Positions 34,190 to 44,563 are shown, counted from the first letter of the stretch. The stretch: 64,000 bases of DNA from Massilia timonae CCUG 45783 (GCF_000315425.1 NZ_JH992922.1:2202731-2266730); one strand, 5' to 3'. Program-made: numbers and translations. The notes: generated from the sequence alone by a model not told the origin.

Positions 34190-36766
34190 ATGAGGGAAAC
34201 CCGGGAAATGATCGACGCCCTCGCACGAGAGATCGGCCTGGACGACGAAGAAATCGCGGCGCGCCGCAGTTTTCTGCAATTCGACGAGCGCGACGCCGCC
34301 GTCCTGCGCGAGGTGCACGCCTTGCTGGACCAGGAACGCGACACCTTCTCGGACAGTTTTTATGCGCACCTGCTGGCCTTCCCGCGCCTGCGCGAGCTGC
34401 TGGCCGACAGCGAAACCACCTCGCGCCTGCGGCGCGCACAGGCCGGCTACTTCAGCAGCCTGACGGCCGGCGACTACGGCCCGGCCTACATCCACGAGCG
34501 CCTGCGCGTGGGCGCCACCCACCAGCGCATCGGGCTCGACCCGAAATGGTATATCGGCGCCTACCGCAAATACCTCTCTGAACTGTCCAGCCTGCTGTGG
34601 CAAAAGCTGGACCATGATCCGGCGCGCTTCATCGAGGCCTGGGATGCGGTGCTGAAGGTGGTCTGCTTCGACATCGGGCTGGCGCTGGACACCTACGCCC
34701 ACGCCGACCAGCGCAATGTGCGCCAGAACCGCGACTACCTGGAACAGGTGATCGACGGCATGCCGGCCGGCCTGGTGGTGGTGGATGCCGACCGCAAGGT
34801 GCGCTCGATGAACCGCACGATGGCCGACCTGGTCGGCGCGCCGGAAGAAGCCGCCGCGGCCGGGCACCCGCTCGAGCAATGGCTGCCCGCCCCCGAGCTG
34901 GCGGCGCGCGTCGACGAGGCGCTGCGCACCGGCGCGCCGCAGGACAACGTGCTGGTGACGCTGGACGGCCGCGCCGACGGCGTGCGCTACGTCGAGTTCA
35001 ACATCCGCCGCACCCAGCAGGCGGGCGGCCACATGCTGCTCCTGATCGGCCAGGACATCACTTTCCGCCGCAAGGCGCGCCTGCGCCTGCAGGAGAGCGA
35101 GGAGTTCTTCCGGCTCACCTTCAGCCAGGCCGCGGTGGGCATCGTGCTGCTGGGCCCGGACGGCCGCCTGCTGCGCGTGAACCGCAAGATGGCGCAGATC
35201 CTGGGCTACAGCGAAGTGGAGCTGCTGCAGCGCTTCTTCCAGCAACTGACCCATGAAGCCGACCTGCCCGACGAGCTGGCGCTGGTAAAACGCCTGCGCG
35301 CCGGAGAAATCGGCGACTACCAGCGCGAGCGGCGCCTGCTGCGGCGCGACGGCACGCCGATCTGGGTGAACATCAGCGTCTCGATGATGCGCGACGCCAA
35401 CGGCAACCAGCGCTTCATCTCGGTGGTCGAGGACATCTCGCGCCGCAAGAGCGCCGAAGAAGCGCTGCTGCGCATGGCCAACCACGACGCTCTGACCGGC
35501 CTGCCGAACCGGGTGCTGCTGCAGGACCGCCTGGCACAAGCCATCGTGCACGCGCACCGCGCCGGCACGCAGGTGGCGGTGATGTTCATCGACCTGGACC
35601 GCTTCAAGCACGTCAACGACAGCCTGGGCCACGACGCCGGCGACCAGATGATCGTCGAGATCGCGCGCCGCCTGGCGAGCAGCCTGCGCGAGAGCGACAC
35701 GGTGGCGCGCCAGGGCGGCGACGAATTCGTGGTGGTGCTGCCCGAGCTGGCCGGCGAAACCGATGCGGCCAAGGTGGCGCAGAAGCTGCTGGATAACCTG
35801 TTCCAGCCGCTGATGTTGTGCGGGCAGGAGGTCTTCCCGACCGGTTCGATCGGCATCGCGATGTATCCGCGCGACGGCCTGGACGCCGCGACCCTGCTCA
35901 AGTGCGCCGACAGCGCCATGTACCAGTCAAAAGGCACGGGCGGCAACCACTACAGTTTCTACATGGCCGACATGGGCGCCCAGTCGGTGGAGCACCTGCG
36001 CATGGAAGGCGCGCTGCAACGCGCGCTGCAGCGCCAGGAATTCCTGCTGCACTACCAGCCGGTGGTGGACATCGCAAGCGGCAACGTGAGCGGCGTGGAA
36101 GCGCTGCTGCGCTGGAAGCCGCACGGCCGGCCGATGGTGGCGCCATCGGACTTCATCCCGCTGGCCGAGGAAACCGGCCTGATCGTGCCGATCGGCGAAT
36201 GGGTGCTGGAAACCGCGATGGCGCAGCAGGTGGCCTGGCTGCGCCGCGGCCTGCCGCCGGTGCGCGTGAGCGTGAACCTGTCGGCGCGCCAGTTCCTGGG
36301 CCAGGACGTGGCCCAGCGCGTGGCCGAGTTGCTGAACAAGACCGGCTGCGATCCGCGCTGGCTGACGCTGGAGATCACCGAGAGCGTGCTGATGCAGAAC
36401 CCGGCCGCCGCCGCCGAGACCATGGCCAGGCTGGCGAACATGGGCGTGCAGCTGGCGATCGACGATTTCGGGACCGGGTATTCGAGCCTGGCGAGCCTGA
36501 AGCGCTTCCCGATCCACAGCCTGAAGATCGACCGCTCTTTCGTGAGCGACCTGACCCAGGACGCGGACGACGCCGCGATCGTCAACGCGGTGATCGCGCT
36601 GGCGCATTCGATGAAGCTGAACGTGATCGCGGAAGGGGTGGAGACGTCGGAGCAGCTGGCCTTTTTGCACGAGCATGGGTGCGACCAGATGCAGGGGTAT
36701 TGTTTCAGCAGGCCGGTGGAGCCGCAGGGGATCGAGGCGTTGTTGAAGGCGGCGGAGGCGGCGTGA
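34190..36766 (+). CDS. Globin-coupled diguanylate cyclase/phosphodiesterase (globin-PAS-PAS-GGDEF-EAL)
   Basis: Encodes an 858-residue soluble signalling protein. Residues about 20-175 form a globin-coupled-sensor domain with the proximal His111 in the motif GATHQRIGLDPKWYIGAYRKYL. Two PAS domains follow (about 185-305 and 310-430). The GGDEF domain (about 435-600) has an intact GGDEF at 509-513 and an RxxD (RESD) inhibitory site five residues before it. The EAL domain (about 610-855) has EALLRW at 637 and ends with DDFGTGYSSL and KIDRSFV motifs, so both c-di-GMP synthesis and breakdown look possible. O2 binding to haem is expected to control the balance. GGAGG at 34180 fixes the ATG. It links oxygen to motility/biofilm choice. 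Confidence 0.9.
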   Translation: MRETREMIDALAREIGLDDEEIAARRSFLQFDERDAAVLREVHALLDQERDTFSDSFYAHLLAFPRLRELLADSETTSRLRRAQAGYFSSLTAGDYGPAYIHERLRVGATHQRIGLDPKWYIGAYRKYLSELSSLLWQKLDHDPARFIEAWDAVLKVVCFDIGLALDTYAHADQRNVRQNRDYLEQVIDGMPAGLVVVDADRKVRSMNRTMADLVGAPEEAAAAGHPLEQWLPAPELAARVDEALRTGAPQDNVLVTLDGRADGVRYVEFNIRRTQQAGGHMLLLIGQDITFRRKARLRLQESEEFFRLTFSQAAVGIVLLGPDGRLLRVNRKMAQILGYSEVELLQRFFQQLTHEADLPDELALVKRLRAGEIGDYQRERRLLRRDGTPIWVNISVSMMRDANGNQRFISVVEDISRRKSAEEALLRMANHDALTGLPNRVLLQDRLAQAIVHAHRAGTQVAVMFIDLDRFKHVNDSLGHDAGDQMIVEIARRLASSLRESDTVARQGGDEFVVVLPELAGETDAAKVAQKLLDNLFQPLMLCGQEVFPTGSIGIAMYPRDGLDAATLLKCADSAMYQSKGTGGNHYSFYMADMGAQSVEHLRMEGALQRALQRQEFLLHYQPVVDIASGNVSGVEALLRWKPHGRPMVAPSDFIPLAEETGLIVPIGEWVLETAMAQQVAWLRRGLPPVRVSVNLSARQFLGQDVAQRVAELLNKTGCDPRWLTLEITESVLMQNPAAAAETMARLANMGVQLAIDDFGTGYSSLASLKRFPIHSLKIDRSFVSDLTQDADDAAIVNAVIALAHSMKLNVIAEGVETSEQLAFLHEHGCDQMQGYCFSRPVEPQGIEALLKAAEAA

Positions 36767-36873
36767 AAGCATGCGGCTTGCCGCGGTCATTATGCGCAGC
36801 GCGTGAGAAAGCACGCATTTTGCATGAAACCATTTTGGTATCCTGTCACGCTGATTGAACCTGCCAGCCTTTC

Positions 36874-37527
36874 ATGCCATTCTGGATCCTGATCCCCGTT
36901 CTCGCGCTTGCACTGCTACCAGCGTACAGCGCGGCCCAGCCACAGCCTCAGGACACGGCAAGCGCCGCATGCTCTCACGACCGCGCGCGCCTGCTGGCCC
37001 TGGACGAGCACAGCTTCGACCAGGACTTGAGCGGCGGCTGGCGCGCGATTGCCGACAAGGGCGGCGAATGCGAACTTGTGGCGGCCGATCTGCTGCGCGA
37101 TTACCGTCAGCTGCACAAGAACGATTCCACCATGCTGCTCTGGCACGAAGGACAGATGCGCGCCTTTGCCGGACAGTATGCGCAAGCGATCGAACTGATG
37201 CGGCGTTCGCGCGGGCCTGGAGAAGAAGACAAGGGCGGCTGGAAGGCGTACGTCGATGCCACGGTCGCTTTCCTGGGCCGGGACGAGGCCGCTCTCGAAA
37301 AGGCGCGCCAGCGGCTTGCCGCGCTCGCACCTCCCCCCGGGGAAAAGCTGGTCATCAAGGATGGCTACTTCGAGGTGAAAACGGCGGACGGCCAGACCCT
37401 GAACATGCGCTGGCCGCCGAATATCGATGTGGTCGAAGGATTGCAGAACTGTTTCGACCAGCCTTACAAGATTGCTTATGCGATGGAGTGCCGCACTAGA
37501 AAGACTCGGCCGGCGAACGAAACCTAG
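36874..37527 (+). CDS. Secreted protein of unknown function
   Basis: Encodes a 217-residue protein with a signal peptide (about residues 1-21, MPFWILIPVLALALLPAYSAAQ without cutting). The mature part is mostly helical with four Cys (in ACSHD, GECEL, QNCFD and MECRT) that could form two disulfides. Repeating helical elements (ADLLRDYRQLH, LWHEGQMRAFAGQYAQAIELM, DATVAFLGRDEAALEKARQRL) resemble TPR-like hairpins, though no standard TPR consensus is seen. A periplasmic location is likely. It follows the globin sensor by 107 bases on the same strand. I do not recognise a family. Confidence 0.72.
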   Translation: MPFWILIPVLALALLPAYSAAQPQPQDTASAACSHDRARLLALDEHSFDQDLSGGWRAIADKGGECELVAADLLRDYRQLHKNDSTMLLWHEGQMRAFAGQYAQAIELMRRSRGPGEEDKGGWKAYVDATVAFLGRDEAALEKARQRLAALAPPPGEKLVIKDGYFEVKTADGQTLNMRWPPNIDVVEGLQNCFDQPYKIAYAMECRTRKTRPANET

Positions 37528-37572
37528 ACGGGCTGCAGGGCATGGCAGAGTGGGGTGCGCGGTGCTTCCACA

Positions 37573-37602
37573 TTGACAAAGTCTCTCGATCGCTCGGACA
37601 AT
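37573..37602 (+). promoter_or_regulatory. Possible promoter of the dTDP-rhamnose operon
   Basis: A perfect TTGACA at 37573 is followed after 18 bases by GACAAT, which matches the -10 consensus at four of six positions. It lies about 200 bases before rfbB, in the 270-base gap after the previous gene. Motif match only. Confidence 0.4.
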
Positions 37603-37797
37603 GGTGCTGGATATTATGTTTGCAATCTCCAGCACGACCAAACGGATGCATGTACGCACGTGAAGCATGATCGCAGCAGGCTCCCTGTTGCGCCTGCGGT
37701 CTCAAGACCGAATGGTTCTCGTCAATGACAACTTTCAGACGCGAGCCGACGCCCCGGCCCGGCTCGACGTCCAACCAACTACCCAGGAATCGCGGGA

Positions 37798-38874
37798 ATG
37801 ACCATCCTCGTGACGGGCGGAGCGGGCTTCATCGGCTCGAACTTCGTCATCGACTGGCTGGCCCAACACGATGAGCCAGTCGTCAATCTCGACAAACTGA
37901 CCTACGCCGGCAATCTCCAGAATCTCGCCAGCCTCGAAGGCAACCGACGCCACCACTTCGTGCGCGGCGACATCGGCGACGGCGCCCTGGTGGCGCGTCT
38001 GCTGGCCGAACATCAGGTACGGGCGGTGCTCAACTTCGCCGCCGAAAGCCATGTCGACCGTTCCATCGAAGGCCCGGGCGCCTTTATCCAGACCAATATC
38101 GTGGGCACGTTCAACCTGCTCGAAGCGGTGCGGGCCTACTGGAACGGGTTGGACGACAAGGCGCGCGGCGCATTCCGCTTCCTGCACGTGTCGACCGACG
38201 AAGTGTACGGTTCGCTCTCGGGCGACGCGCCGGCCTTCAACGAGCAGAATCGCTATGAGCCGAACAGCCCATATTCGGCCAGCAAGGCGGCGTCGGATCA
38301 CCTGGTGCGCGCCTACCACCACACGTATGGCCTGCCGGTCCTGACGACCAACTGCTCCAATAACTACGGCCCGTTCCACTTCCCGGAAAAGCTGATCCCG
38401 CTGGTGATCCACAATGCGCTGGCGGGCAAGCCACTGCCGATCTATGGCGATGGCCAGCAGATCCGCGATTGGCTGTACGTCACGGATCACTGCAGCGCCA
38501 TCCGCCGCGTGCTGGCCGAAGGCCGGCTGGGCGAGACTTATAACGTGGGCGGCTGCAACGAGAAGGCGAATATCGACGTGGTGCGCACCTTGTGCGCGAT
38601 CCTCGACGAGCTGCGTCCGCGCGCCGACGGCGCATCGTATGCGGCGCAGATGACGTTCGTGAAGGACCGCCCGGGCCACGACCGCCGCTACGCGATCGAT
38701 GCGGGCAAGCTGGAACGCGAGCTGGGCTGGCGTCCGGCGGAGACCTTCGACACCGGCATCCGCAAGACGGTCGAGTGGTATCTGGCCAATGAGGAGTGGG
38801 TGCGCAACGTCACCAGCGGCGCCTACCTCGAGTGGGTCGACCGGCAATATGCGGACGGACGGCCGACCGCATGA
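37798..38874 (+). CDS. rfbB: dTDP-glucose 4,6-dehydratase
   Basis: Encodes the 358-residue NAD-dependent enzyme (RfbB/RmlB) that converts dTDP-glucose to dTDP-4-keto-6-deoxyglucose in dTDP-L-rhamnose synthesis. The Rossmann motif [11 protein letters not shown] is at the start, [11 protein letters not shown] contains the catalytic Thr-Asp-Glu triad, and [12 protein letters not shown] contains the Tyr-x3-Lys pair. It is first in a tightly packed rfbBDAC operon, overlapping rfbD (ATGA). The product feeds rhamnose-containing O-antigen, exopolysaccharide or glycoprotein, and glycosyltransferases lie downstream. Confidence 0.96.
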   Translation: MTILVTGGAGFIGSNFVIDWLAQHDEPVVNLDKLTYAGNLQNLASLEGNRRHHFVRGDIGDGALVARLLAEHQVRAVLNFAAESHVDRSIEGPGAFIQTNIVGTFNLLEAVRAYWNGLDDKARGAFRFLHVSTDEVYGSLSGDAPAFNEQNRYEPNSPYSASKAASDHLVRAYHHTYGLPVLTTNCSNNYGPFHFPEKLIPLVIHNALAGKPLPIYGDGQQIRDWLYVTDHCSAIRRVLAEGRLGETYNVGGCNEKANIDVVRTLCAILDELRPRADGASYAAQMTFVKDRPGHDRRYAIDAGKLERELGWRPAETFDTGIRKTVEWYLANEEWVRNVTSGAYLEWVDRQYADGRPTA

Positions 38875-39776
38875 AGATCCTGTTGCTCGGCAAGGATGGC
38901 CAGGTCGGCTGGGAGCTGCAGCGTGCGCTGGCGCCGCTGGGCGAGCTGCGTGCGTGTGGCCGTGGCGAAGCCGATTTCGCCGTCCCCGAGTCGCTGCGTG
39001 CGCTGGTGCGCGATGTCGCGCCCGACGTGATCGTCAACGCCGCGGCCTACACGGCGGTGGACCGGGCCGAAAGCGACCGGGACGCCGCGCACGATTGCAA
39101 TGCGGTCGCGCCCGGCGTCCTGGCAGAAGAAGCCGCTGCCCTTGGCGCCTGGCTGGTGCATTATTCGACCGACTATGTGTTCGACGGATCGAAAGAGGGC
39201 GCGTGGGTCGAGACCGACGCCGTCAATCCGCTGTCGGTGTATGGCCAGACCAAGGTCGACGGCGAGGAACGGATCCGCGCGAGCGGCGCCATGCACCTGA
39301 TCTTGCGCACCAGCTGGGTATTCGCTCCGCGCGGCGGCAACTTTGCCAAGACCATGCTGCGCCTGGCAAAGGAGCGCGACTCCCTGAGCGTGGTCGCCGA
39401 CCAGCATGGCGCGCCAACCGGCGCCGAACTGCTGGCCGATGCCACGGCGCTGGCGCTGCATCGCATCGCGGCCCTGGGGGCTGACGCGCGCCGCCTGTCC
39501 GGCACCTATCACGTCGCCGCAAGCGGCAGCACCACCTGGCATGCGTATGCCACACATGTGCTGGCGCAGGCGCAGGAGCATGGCGCGGTGTTGAAAGTGG
39601 CGCCGGATGCCGTGCAGCCGATCGCTACCAGCGCATTTCCGACGCCGGCCATGCGACCGGCGAACTCGCGCCTGGATTGCAGCAAATTTTGCGCGAGTTT
39701 CGGATTGGTGCTGCCCGACTGGCGCCACCACGTGAACCGCATGATCGCCGAGTTGTCGGCGCAAGGAAACCTATGA
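38871..39776 (+). CDS. rfbD: dTDP-4-dehydrorhamnose reductase
   Basis: Encodes the 301-residue NADPH-dependent reductase (RfbD/RmlD) for the last step, dTDP-4-keto-L-rhamnose to dTDP-L-rhamnose. The start [16 protein letters not shown] is the typical Gly-rich NADP site, [13 protein letters not shown] follows, and YSTDYVFDG and YGQTKVDGE carry the catalytic residues. It overlaps the rfbB stop by 4 bases and the rfbA start by 4 bases (ATGA), so translation is coupled. The RmlD step lies before rfbA in gene order, as in many gamma- and betaproteobacteria. Confidence 0.95.
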   Translation: MKILLLGKDGQVGWELQRALAPLGELRACGRGEADFAVPESLRALVRDVAPDVIVNAAAYTAVDRAESDRDAAHDCNAVAPGVLAEEAAALGAWLVHYSTDYVFDGSKEGAWVETDAVNPLSVYGQTKVDGEERIRASGAMHLILRTSWVFAPRGGNFAKTMLRLAKERDSLSVVADQHGAPTGAELLADATALALHRIAALGADARRLSGTYHVAASGSTTWHAYATHVLAQAQEHGAVLKVAPDAVQPIATSAFPTPAMRPANSRLDCSKFCASFGLVLPDWRHHVNRMIAELSAQGNL

Positions 39777-40666
39777 GCGAACCCGTGAAACGCAAGGGCA
39801 TCATCCTGGCCGGCGGCAGCGGCACCCGGCTGCATCCGGCGACGCTGGCGATTTCGAAGCAGCTCCTGCCGGTATTCGACAAGCCGATGATCTACTATCC
39901 GCTGAGCACGCTGATGCTGGGCGGGATCCGCGACATCCTGATCATCTCGACGCCGCAGGACACGCCGCGCTTCCAGCAACTGCTGGGCGACGGCGCGCGC
40001 TGGGGCCTGAACCTGTCGTACGCCGAGCAGGCATCGCCGGACGGCCTGGCGCAGGCTTTCCTGATCGGCGAACGCTTTCTTGGCGATGCGCCGTCGGCCC
40101 TGGTCCTGGGCGATAACCTGTTTTATGGGCATAACCTCCATACCTTGCTCGACCGCGCGAACGCCCGTACCGATTGCGCCAGCGTCTTCGCCTATCATGT
40201 CCAGGATCCCGAACGGTATGGCGTGATCGAATTCGATCGCGAAGGAAAGGCCGTGAGCCTGGAAGAGAAGCCAGCCGTGCCGCGCTCGAACTACGCGGTC
40301 ACGGGGCTGTACTTCTACGACGAGAACGTGGCGCGGCTGGCGCGCACGCTCAAGCCGTCCGCGCGCGGCGAGCTCGAGATCACGGACCTGAACCGCCTGT
40401 ACATGGAAATGGGCAAGCTGCACGTCGAGATCATGGGCCGCGGTTATGCCTGGCTCGATACCGGCACCCACGAATCGCTGCTCGATGCGAGCCAGTTCAT
40501 CGCGACGATCGAGCACCGGCAAGGCCTGAAAGTGGCATGTCCGGAAGAGATCGCCTACCGCAAGGGCTGGATCGACGCCGCCCAGCTCGAGACGCTGGCG
40601 GACCCCATGAAGAAAAACGGCTACGGCCAATACCTGTTGCGTGTTTTGAAAGAAACGGTGTTTTGA
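39773..40666 (+). CDS. rfbA: Glucose-1-phosphate thymidylyltransferase
   Basis: Encodes a 297-residue nucleotidyltransferase (RfbA/RmlA) making dTDP-glucose from glucose-1-phosphate and dTTP, the first committed step of the pathway. The N-terminal signature [20 protein letters not shown] binds the nucleotide, [15 protein letters not shown] follows, and GDNLFYGH is the metal/sugar-binding region. The ATG at 39773 overlaps the rfbD stop. RmlA is normally feedback-inhibited by dTDP-rhamnose. The stop overlaps rfbC (TGATG). Confidence 0.96.
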   Translation: MSEPVKRKGIILAGGSGTRLHPATLAISKQLLPVFDKPMIYYPLSTLMLGGIRDILIISTPQDTPRFQQLLGDGARWGLNLSYAEQASPDGLAQAFLIGERFLGDAPSALVLGDNLFYGHNLHTLLDRANARTDCASVFAYHVQDPERYGVIEFDREGKAVSLEEKPAVPRSNYAVTGLYFYDENVARLARTLKPSARGELEITDLNRLYMEMGKLHVEIMGRGYAWLDTGTHESLLDASQFIATIEHRQGLKVACPEEIAYRKGWIDAAQLETLADPMKKNGYGQYLLRVLKETVF

Positions 40667-41211
40667 TGCAGATTACCCGCTTGGCCATTCCCGACGTCCT
40701 GCGTATCGAACCTCGCGTGTTCGGTGACGAACGCGGATTCTTCTACGAGAGCTTCCACCAGGCCCGGTTCGAGGAAGCGATCGGCCGGCAAGTCACCTTC
40801 GTGCAGGACAACCATTCGAAATCGGCGCACAACGTGCTGCGCGGCCTGCATTACCAGATCCGGCAGCCGCAGGGCAAGCTGGTGCGCGTCGTCGCCGGCA
40901 GCGTGTTCGACGTGGCGGTGGACTTGCGCCGCTCGTCGTCGACGTTCGGGCAGTGGGTTGGAGAAGTGCTGAGCGCCGAGAACAAGGCGCAGATGTGGGT
41001 GCCGGAAGGGTTTGCGCACGGCTTCGTGGTGCTGTCGGAGTCGGCTGAGTTCGTGTACAAGACGACCGATTATTATGCGCCGGAGCACGAGCGGTGCATT
41101 TTGTGGGATGATTCGACCTTGGCAATTGAGTGGCCAAATTCCATAGTTCCAATCGTTTCAGCAAAAGATAAAGAAGGAAAAGCATTTTCGATGGCTGATA
41201 TTTTTCCCTAA
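40666..41211 (+). CDS. rfbC: dTDP-4-dehydrorhamnose 3,5-epimerase
   Basis: Encodes a 181-residue cupin-fold RmlC epimerase that converts dTDP-4-keto-6-deoxyglucose into dTDP-4-keto-L-rhamnose. Conserved text: GDERGFFYESF, the catalytic-His motif RGLHYQ, GSVFDVAVDLRRSS, and WVPEGFAHGF with the active-site His and Tyr further on. The ATG overlaps the rfbA stop by one base, so all four enzymes for dTDP-L-rhamnose come from one operon. After this gene base composition changes abruptly to AT-rich. Confidence 0.95.
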   Translation: MQITRLAIPDVLRIEPRVFGDERGFFYESFHQARFEEAIGRQVTFVQDNHSKSAHNVLRGLHYQIRQPQGKLVRVVAGSVFDVAVDLRRSSSTFGQWVGEVLSAENKAQMWVPEGFAHGFVVLSESAEFVYKTTDYYAPEHERCILWDDSTLAIEWPNSIVPIVSAKDKEGKAFSMADIFP

Positions 41212-41550
41212 ATAAGATGATAGCTACGTCAATACGTATCTTCAAAATTCAATCTGCTAATCGATAGGGAATTCTAATTGGGGTGTCATGCATTAATTTT
41301 TCATCGTCCTTCAGTCGACTTATATTTATAAATTTCGTATCAACAAATGCCGCCGCTATACTGTGTCGGCAATAAAATGCGCAGTACTCTACAGTATTTA
41401 CTCGCCTATATCCAAGCGATAGCTTAAATTTTTCCCTCTTCTAATGGTTCAAGAATCCATTGAGCGTTATTTGGGTCTGTAATTCTAGCGCGAGTAAATA
41501 ATTTCGTTAGATGAAGGGGGATTTTTGTCTGACTTGGGTTCCGCATGACT
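41212..41550. other. AT-rich gap between rfbC and the glycosyltransferase island
   Basis: About 340 bases between converging transcription units. An AT-rich composition starts here and runs to about 47.1 kb. A minus-strand frame of 112 codons ends at 41424 and continues past the end of the glycosyltransferase gene, but its first part is a shadow of that gene, so it is not called. There is no clear terminator with a long stem. Confidence 0.45.
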
Positions 41551-43380
41551 TCATAGATGAGTGCGGCGAATTTTGTTAAGCTCAAAATTGTAAATTTCAC
41601 CCACAGTGCGGAAGTTATAACTACTTTGGATTTTTTGTTGTGCTCTACGTACGATAGATTTAAACTCGTCGGGCCTCTCAACCACTGCGCGCATGCAAAG
41701 TGCTGCGTGAGAAATATTTGGGTTAGCCCAAAATTTCCCATCTCCGTAAGTGTAGTCACCATCTTCGAGAGGAATCGGCTCGAAATCGACCAAATAGGAA
41801 TTTAGATGATTTGTATAGTCTAGATTTCCTGAGTAGGCTGTCGTGATAACTGGTGTTCCTAGTAACATTGACTCGGCTATATTTCGTCCAAAACCTTCCG
41901 CTCTATGTAGGGAAATAAAACAATCACAAACGTTATAGAGAGCGACCAAGTCCTCTCTGCTTAAAGTGCGTTCGATAATGTGAATTCGAGGATCAATTCC
42001 ACTTAGCGAACGCAGTCTTTCCCACTCAGAATTATAACTTCGAGGTGGATGAACTTTGATGACTAATCCAACTTTTGACGCGTCCGGATATTTCGTTAGC
42101 GGAAAGGCGGATAAAAACGCATCTACACAAGCAGATGGATTTTTTCGCTTCGCGCTTGAGTTCAAATCAAAGCTAAAAAGAAAAAGAGTCGCGTACTCAG
42201 GTAGACCAAAGTTTGTTCGTGTGAGCGCACTTTGTTCTGGGACCGCCACTGCCATTGGAAGGAGCTTTACTGGAATCGGGCTGCGGGAGAAGATTGATTT
42301 GTAACTGTGCATGCTTGAAGCCCACACTTCATCAACCAAAGAATAAAGGTGCTGCCATTCATGGGGCCATTCTTCGAGCTCCCAAGGCCAATATCCGATA
42401 TTAAAGGTCGAAGAGAAGTGACGTGCTCCATTCTCCGCAAAATATCTGCCAGTTTCCAAAGCTGTTAAGCTGAAAATGTTTATGTCATGTTTGATCTCCT
42501 CGCAGACATATTCCAACATGGAAATGTCATTCTGAGGTACATCATTGCCAGGGCGAAAATTAATTAAGGCTGTGGGAATTCCTGCCGAGGTTAGGGATTT
42601 TGTAGCCATGCGAGCGTCCTCTCCAATTCCCAATTGTCCAAAGGCATATCCTATTACGTTTACGCCTTGTGACAAATTAAGTAGAGCGGGGGGCAGATCA
42701 CTGCTTTTCGATAATTGAAGTAGTAGCCTCAGAGCAGGTGTAGTAAAAATCTCTTCATACCAGTTAAGATATTCCGATTTCATACCTGGCAATGGAAATG
42801 TATCTTGTAAATCTTGTCTCGCTTCATATACAAGTTTTTGGATACAGTTAAGCCCTGCCACTTCGCTCGGTGAGTAAAAATACTCTTTCTGCCAGTCCGG
42901 CATAGGTATATCGCTCAGTCCAGTCTCGTCGCGACCATGCGTCAAATACCATAGTACAAATTGTGCGCGGCCCATACGATGTGCCAAATCGAATGGCAGA
43001 TCCTTTCTACCTTGTTTCACCAGTAGCATGAGCTTGGAAATTGCGTGTATCGGGTCGGTTCTAGTAAAAGAAGTCGCAATATCCGCCTTGTTTGAAAGAC
43101 GCGTCCAATATGTGTTCGCTTCCGCAAGAGCTACGTATTCATGCCGTCCATGACATACGCACCACATTAAAAAGTCCAGCCTACTAGTGACGGTATCTAG
43201 TGGGAAACTCTTCTGAAGATCGGCCTCACGAAACTGCCAGATCAGGAGCATCACACCTAATATAGGCGCAGGCAATCCGTCAGATAAGGTATCGACAGGT
43301 TCGTAATATCGGTGCCATCGTTGTGGCTGGTTGCCGTCAATGAAGTCCATATGTAAGTTAAGATGTTCAATCGGATTCAT
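41551..43380 (-). CDS. GT4-like glycosyltransferase
   Basis: Encodes a 609-residue protein. Residues 1 to about 230 are helical and related in style to the middle part of the 793-residue neighbour. The C-terminal glycosyltransferase (about 235-600) has the GT-B layout: GVNVIGYAFGQLGIGEDAR at its start, NIGYWPWELEEWP, then DLNSSAKRKNP (donor side), and HRAEGFGRNIAESMLLGTPVITTAYSGNLDY with the EGFG...E motif for the nucleotide-sugar. Fold and motifs resemble glycosyltransferases of surface glycan or glycoprotein synthesis. The acceptor is unknown. It is the last gene of an AT-rich, minus-strand island and is probably transferred from elsewhere. Confidence 0.82.
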   Translation of the reverse strand: MNPIEHLNLHMDFIDGNQPQRWHRYYEPVDTLSDGLPAPILGVMLLIWQFREADLQKSFPLDTVTSRLDFLMWCVCHGRHEYVALAEANTYWTRLSNKADIATSFTRTDPIHAISKLMLLVKQGRKDLPFDLAHRMGRAQFVLWYLTHGRDETGLSDIPMPDWQKEYFYSPSEVAGLNCIQKLVYEARQDLQDTFPLPGMKSEYLNWYEEIFTTPALRLLLQLSKSSDLPPALLNLSQGVNVIGYAFGQLGIGEDARMATKSLTSAGIPTALINFRPGNDVPQNDISMLEYVCEEIKHDINIFSLTALETGRYFAENGARHFSSTFNIGYWPWELEEWPHEWQHLYSLVDEVWASSMHSYKSIFSRSPIPVKLLPMAVAVPEQSALTRTNFGLPEYATLFLFSFDLNSSAKRKNPSACVDAFLSAFPLTKYPDASKVGLVIKVHPPRSYNSEWERLRSLSGIDPRIHIIERTLSREDLVALYNVCDCFISLHRAEGFGRNIAESMLLGTPVITTAYSGNLDYTNHLNSYLVDFEPIPLEDGDYTYGDGKFWANPNISHAALCMRAVVERPDEFKSIVRRAQQKIQSSYNFRTVGEIYNFELNKIRRTHL

Positions 43381-43591
43381 GGTAAACTTCTAGGCAATTC
43401 AAAAATGGCAGATTGAAATATCTCGACTGGCTAAGGGTAGATCGCCTGTACAGAAAGCGGAACTTAATGCTATAAACAAAGTCAGGTATCAAACGAAAGT
43501 GATAAAGAAATGACGTGGCATCGTCGCGAAGCATTACATCAGAATACTTTTACTCCGTATAGACCACCTAAGGGAGCGATTCGAATTTCGC

Positions 43592-44548
43592 TCACACTTT
43601 AAGATTGTCAATAGTTGATGGAATGGTGGTATAGTCCTGATACCCATTAATTGAAAAGGGTAAAGCGTTTAGTAGGTTATTGCTTATAGAATTCCATTTT
43701 GAATAGGGTTCCCAGCTACGCTCCAAGAACCTTTGGGCTTCTTCTACGTTAACGCCGTCAGGCGGACACACATAAACCGGGGCCGTTGTCCTGCCTAATC
43801 CTGAATAATAGTCACGGATTCGGTGGTCTATATCTACCGTCGCATCAAATATGTTGTAAACGCCTGATCTAAATGTTCCGCTTGTAAGATATGCGCACGG
43901 AATGTCAAAGATATCGGCAATAATAAGTCCATGCAAGCTCCGAGAGAGAATATATTTGTAAGATGCGATTTCTTTCACCTTCGCTAGAACGTCCTTAGCT
44001 GTCGGAAGCGTTATTGGCGAAATGATCGATAGATCTTCCGAACCGAGCTTGTAGTGATGAAGGTCATCTCGCGTACTCGCGGTATTGTCATAACGTGTTA
44101 GCTCGGAAAGATGGCACACCAACCCAATCTTTCCTTGCTTTTCTCCTTTGATATATGTGTTCAGCATTCGTCTTAAAAGTATTGCTGGATCGCCATAAGT
44201 CGCGGGAACATCAATGCCGAATGCTCTTAAAGTATGTGCCGTAATCTGGCCACGGACAGCATGTATCCGGTAGAAGACATTTGTAAGCAATGGGTCAAAA
44301 TAGTGGCGCTCATTGGGCATGGCGGATACACGTACATCTAATCCCGTACCCCATACATCGGCAGTGCCATTGCGAAAATCTTGAAGAATTGTGCCAATAG
44401 CTACAAGTTTGTGCTCGTCACTATCGAAATTGGAGTGTGAAATTTGCTCGCCCGTCAACAAATGCAAGATGATTGGATTCAAAGCATCGCCGAAATTTGC
44501 GTACGGTACGCGAGCAGTACTGGCTGCATAAGCAAGTTTTATTGGCAT
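43592..44548 (-). CDS. Polysaccharide pyruvyl transferase family protein
   Basis: Encodes a 318-residue cytoplasmic enzyme of the pyruvyl-transferase family (CsaB/WcaK/EpsO-like), which adds pyruvate ketals to sugars of exopolysaccharides or cell-wall glycans. Markers: NFGDALNPIILHLL near the start, VAIGTILQ and VWGTGLD, the HAVRGQITAHTLRAFGI region, YGDPAILL, and SRSLHGLIIADIFDIPCAYL near the C-terminus. Pyruvylation adds negative charge to a glycan and can anchor S-layer-type proteins. It lies between two GT4-like genes in the AT-rich island, 15 bases after the 793-residue protein's stop. The glycan substrate is not known. Confidence 0.83.
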   Translation of the reverse strand: MPIKLAYAASTARVPYANFGDALNPIILHLLTGEQISHSNFDSDEHKLVAIGTILQDFRNGTADVWGTGLDVRVSAMPNERHYFDPLLTNVFYRIHAVRGQITAHTLRAFGIDVPATYGDPAILLRRMLNTYIKGEKQGKIGLVCHLSELTRYDNTASTRDDLHHYKLGSEDLSIISPITLPTAKDVLAKVKEIASYKYILSRSLHGLIIADIFDIPCAYLTSGTFRSGVYNIFDATVDIDHRIRDYYSGLGRTTAPVYVCPPDGVNVEEAQRFLERSWEPYSKWNSISNNLLNALPFSINGYQDYTTIPSTIDNLKV

Positions 44549-44563
44549 TATGTACGATCCTTC

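Noticed and set aside
41424-41762. 112-codon minus-strand frame running past the end of the GT4-like gene
   Set aside because: Its first 70 codons overlap the glycosyltransferase in another frame; the last 40 look protein-like but could be chance in AT-rich DNA. A frameshifted C-terminus is possible but unproven.
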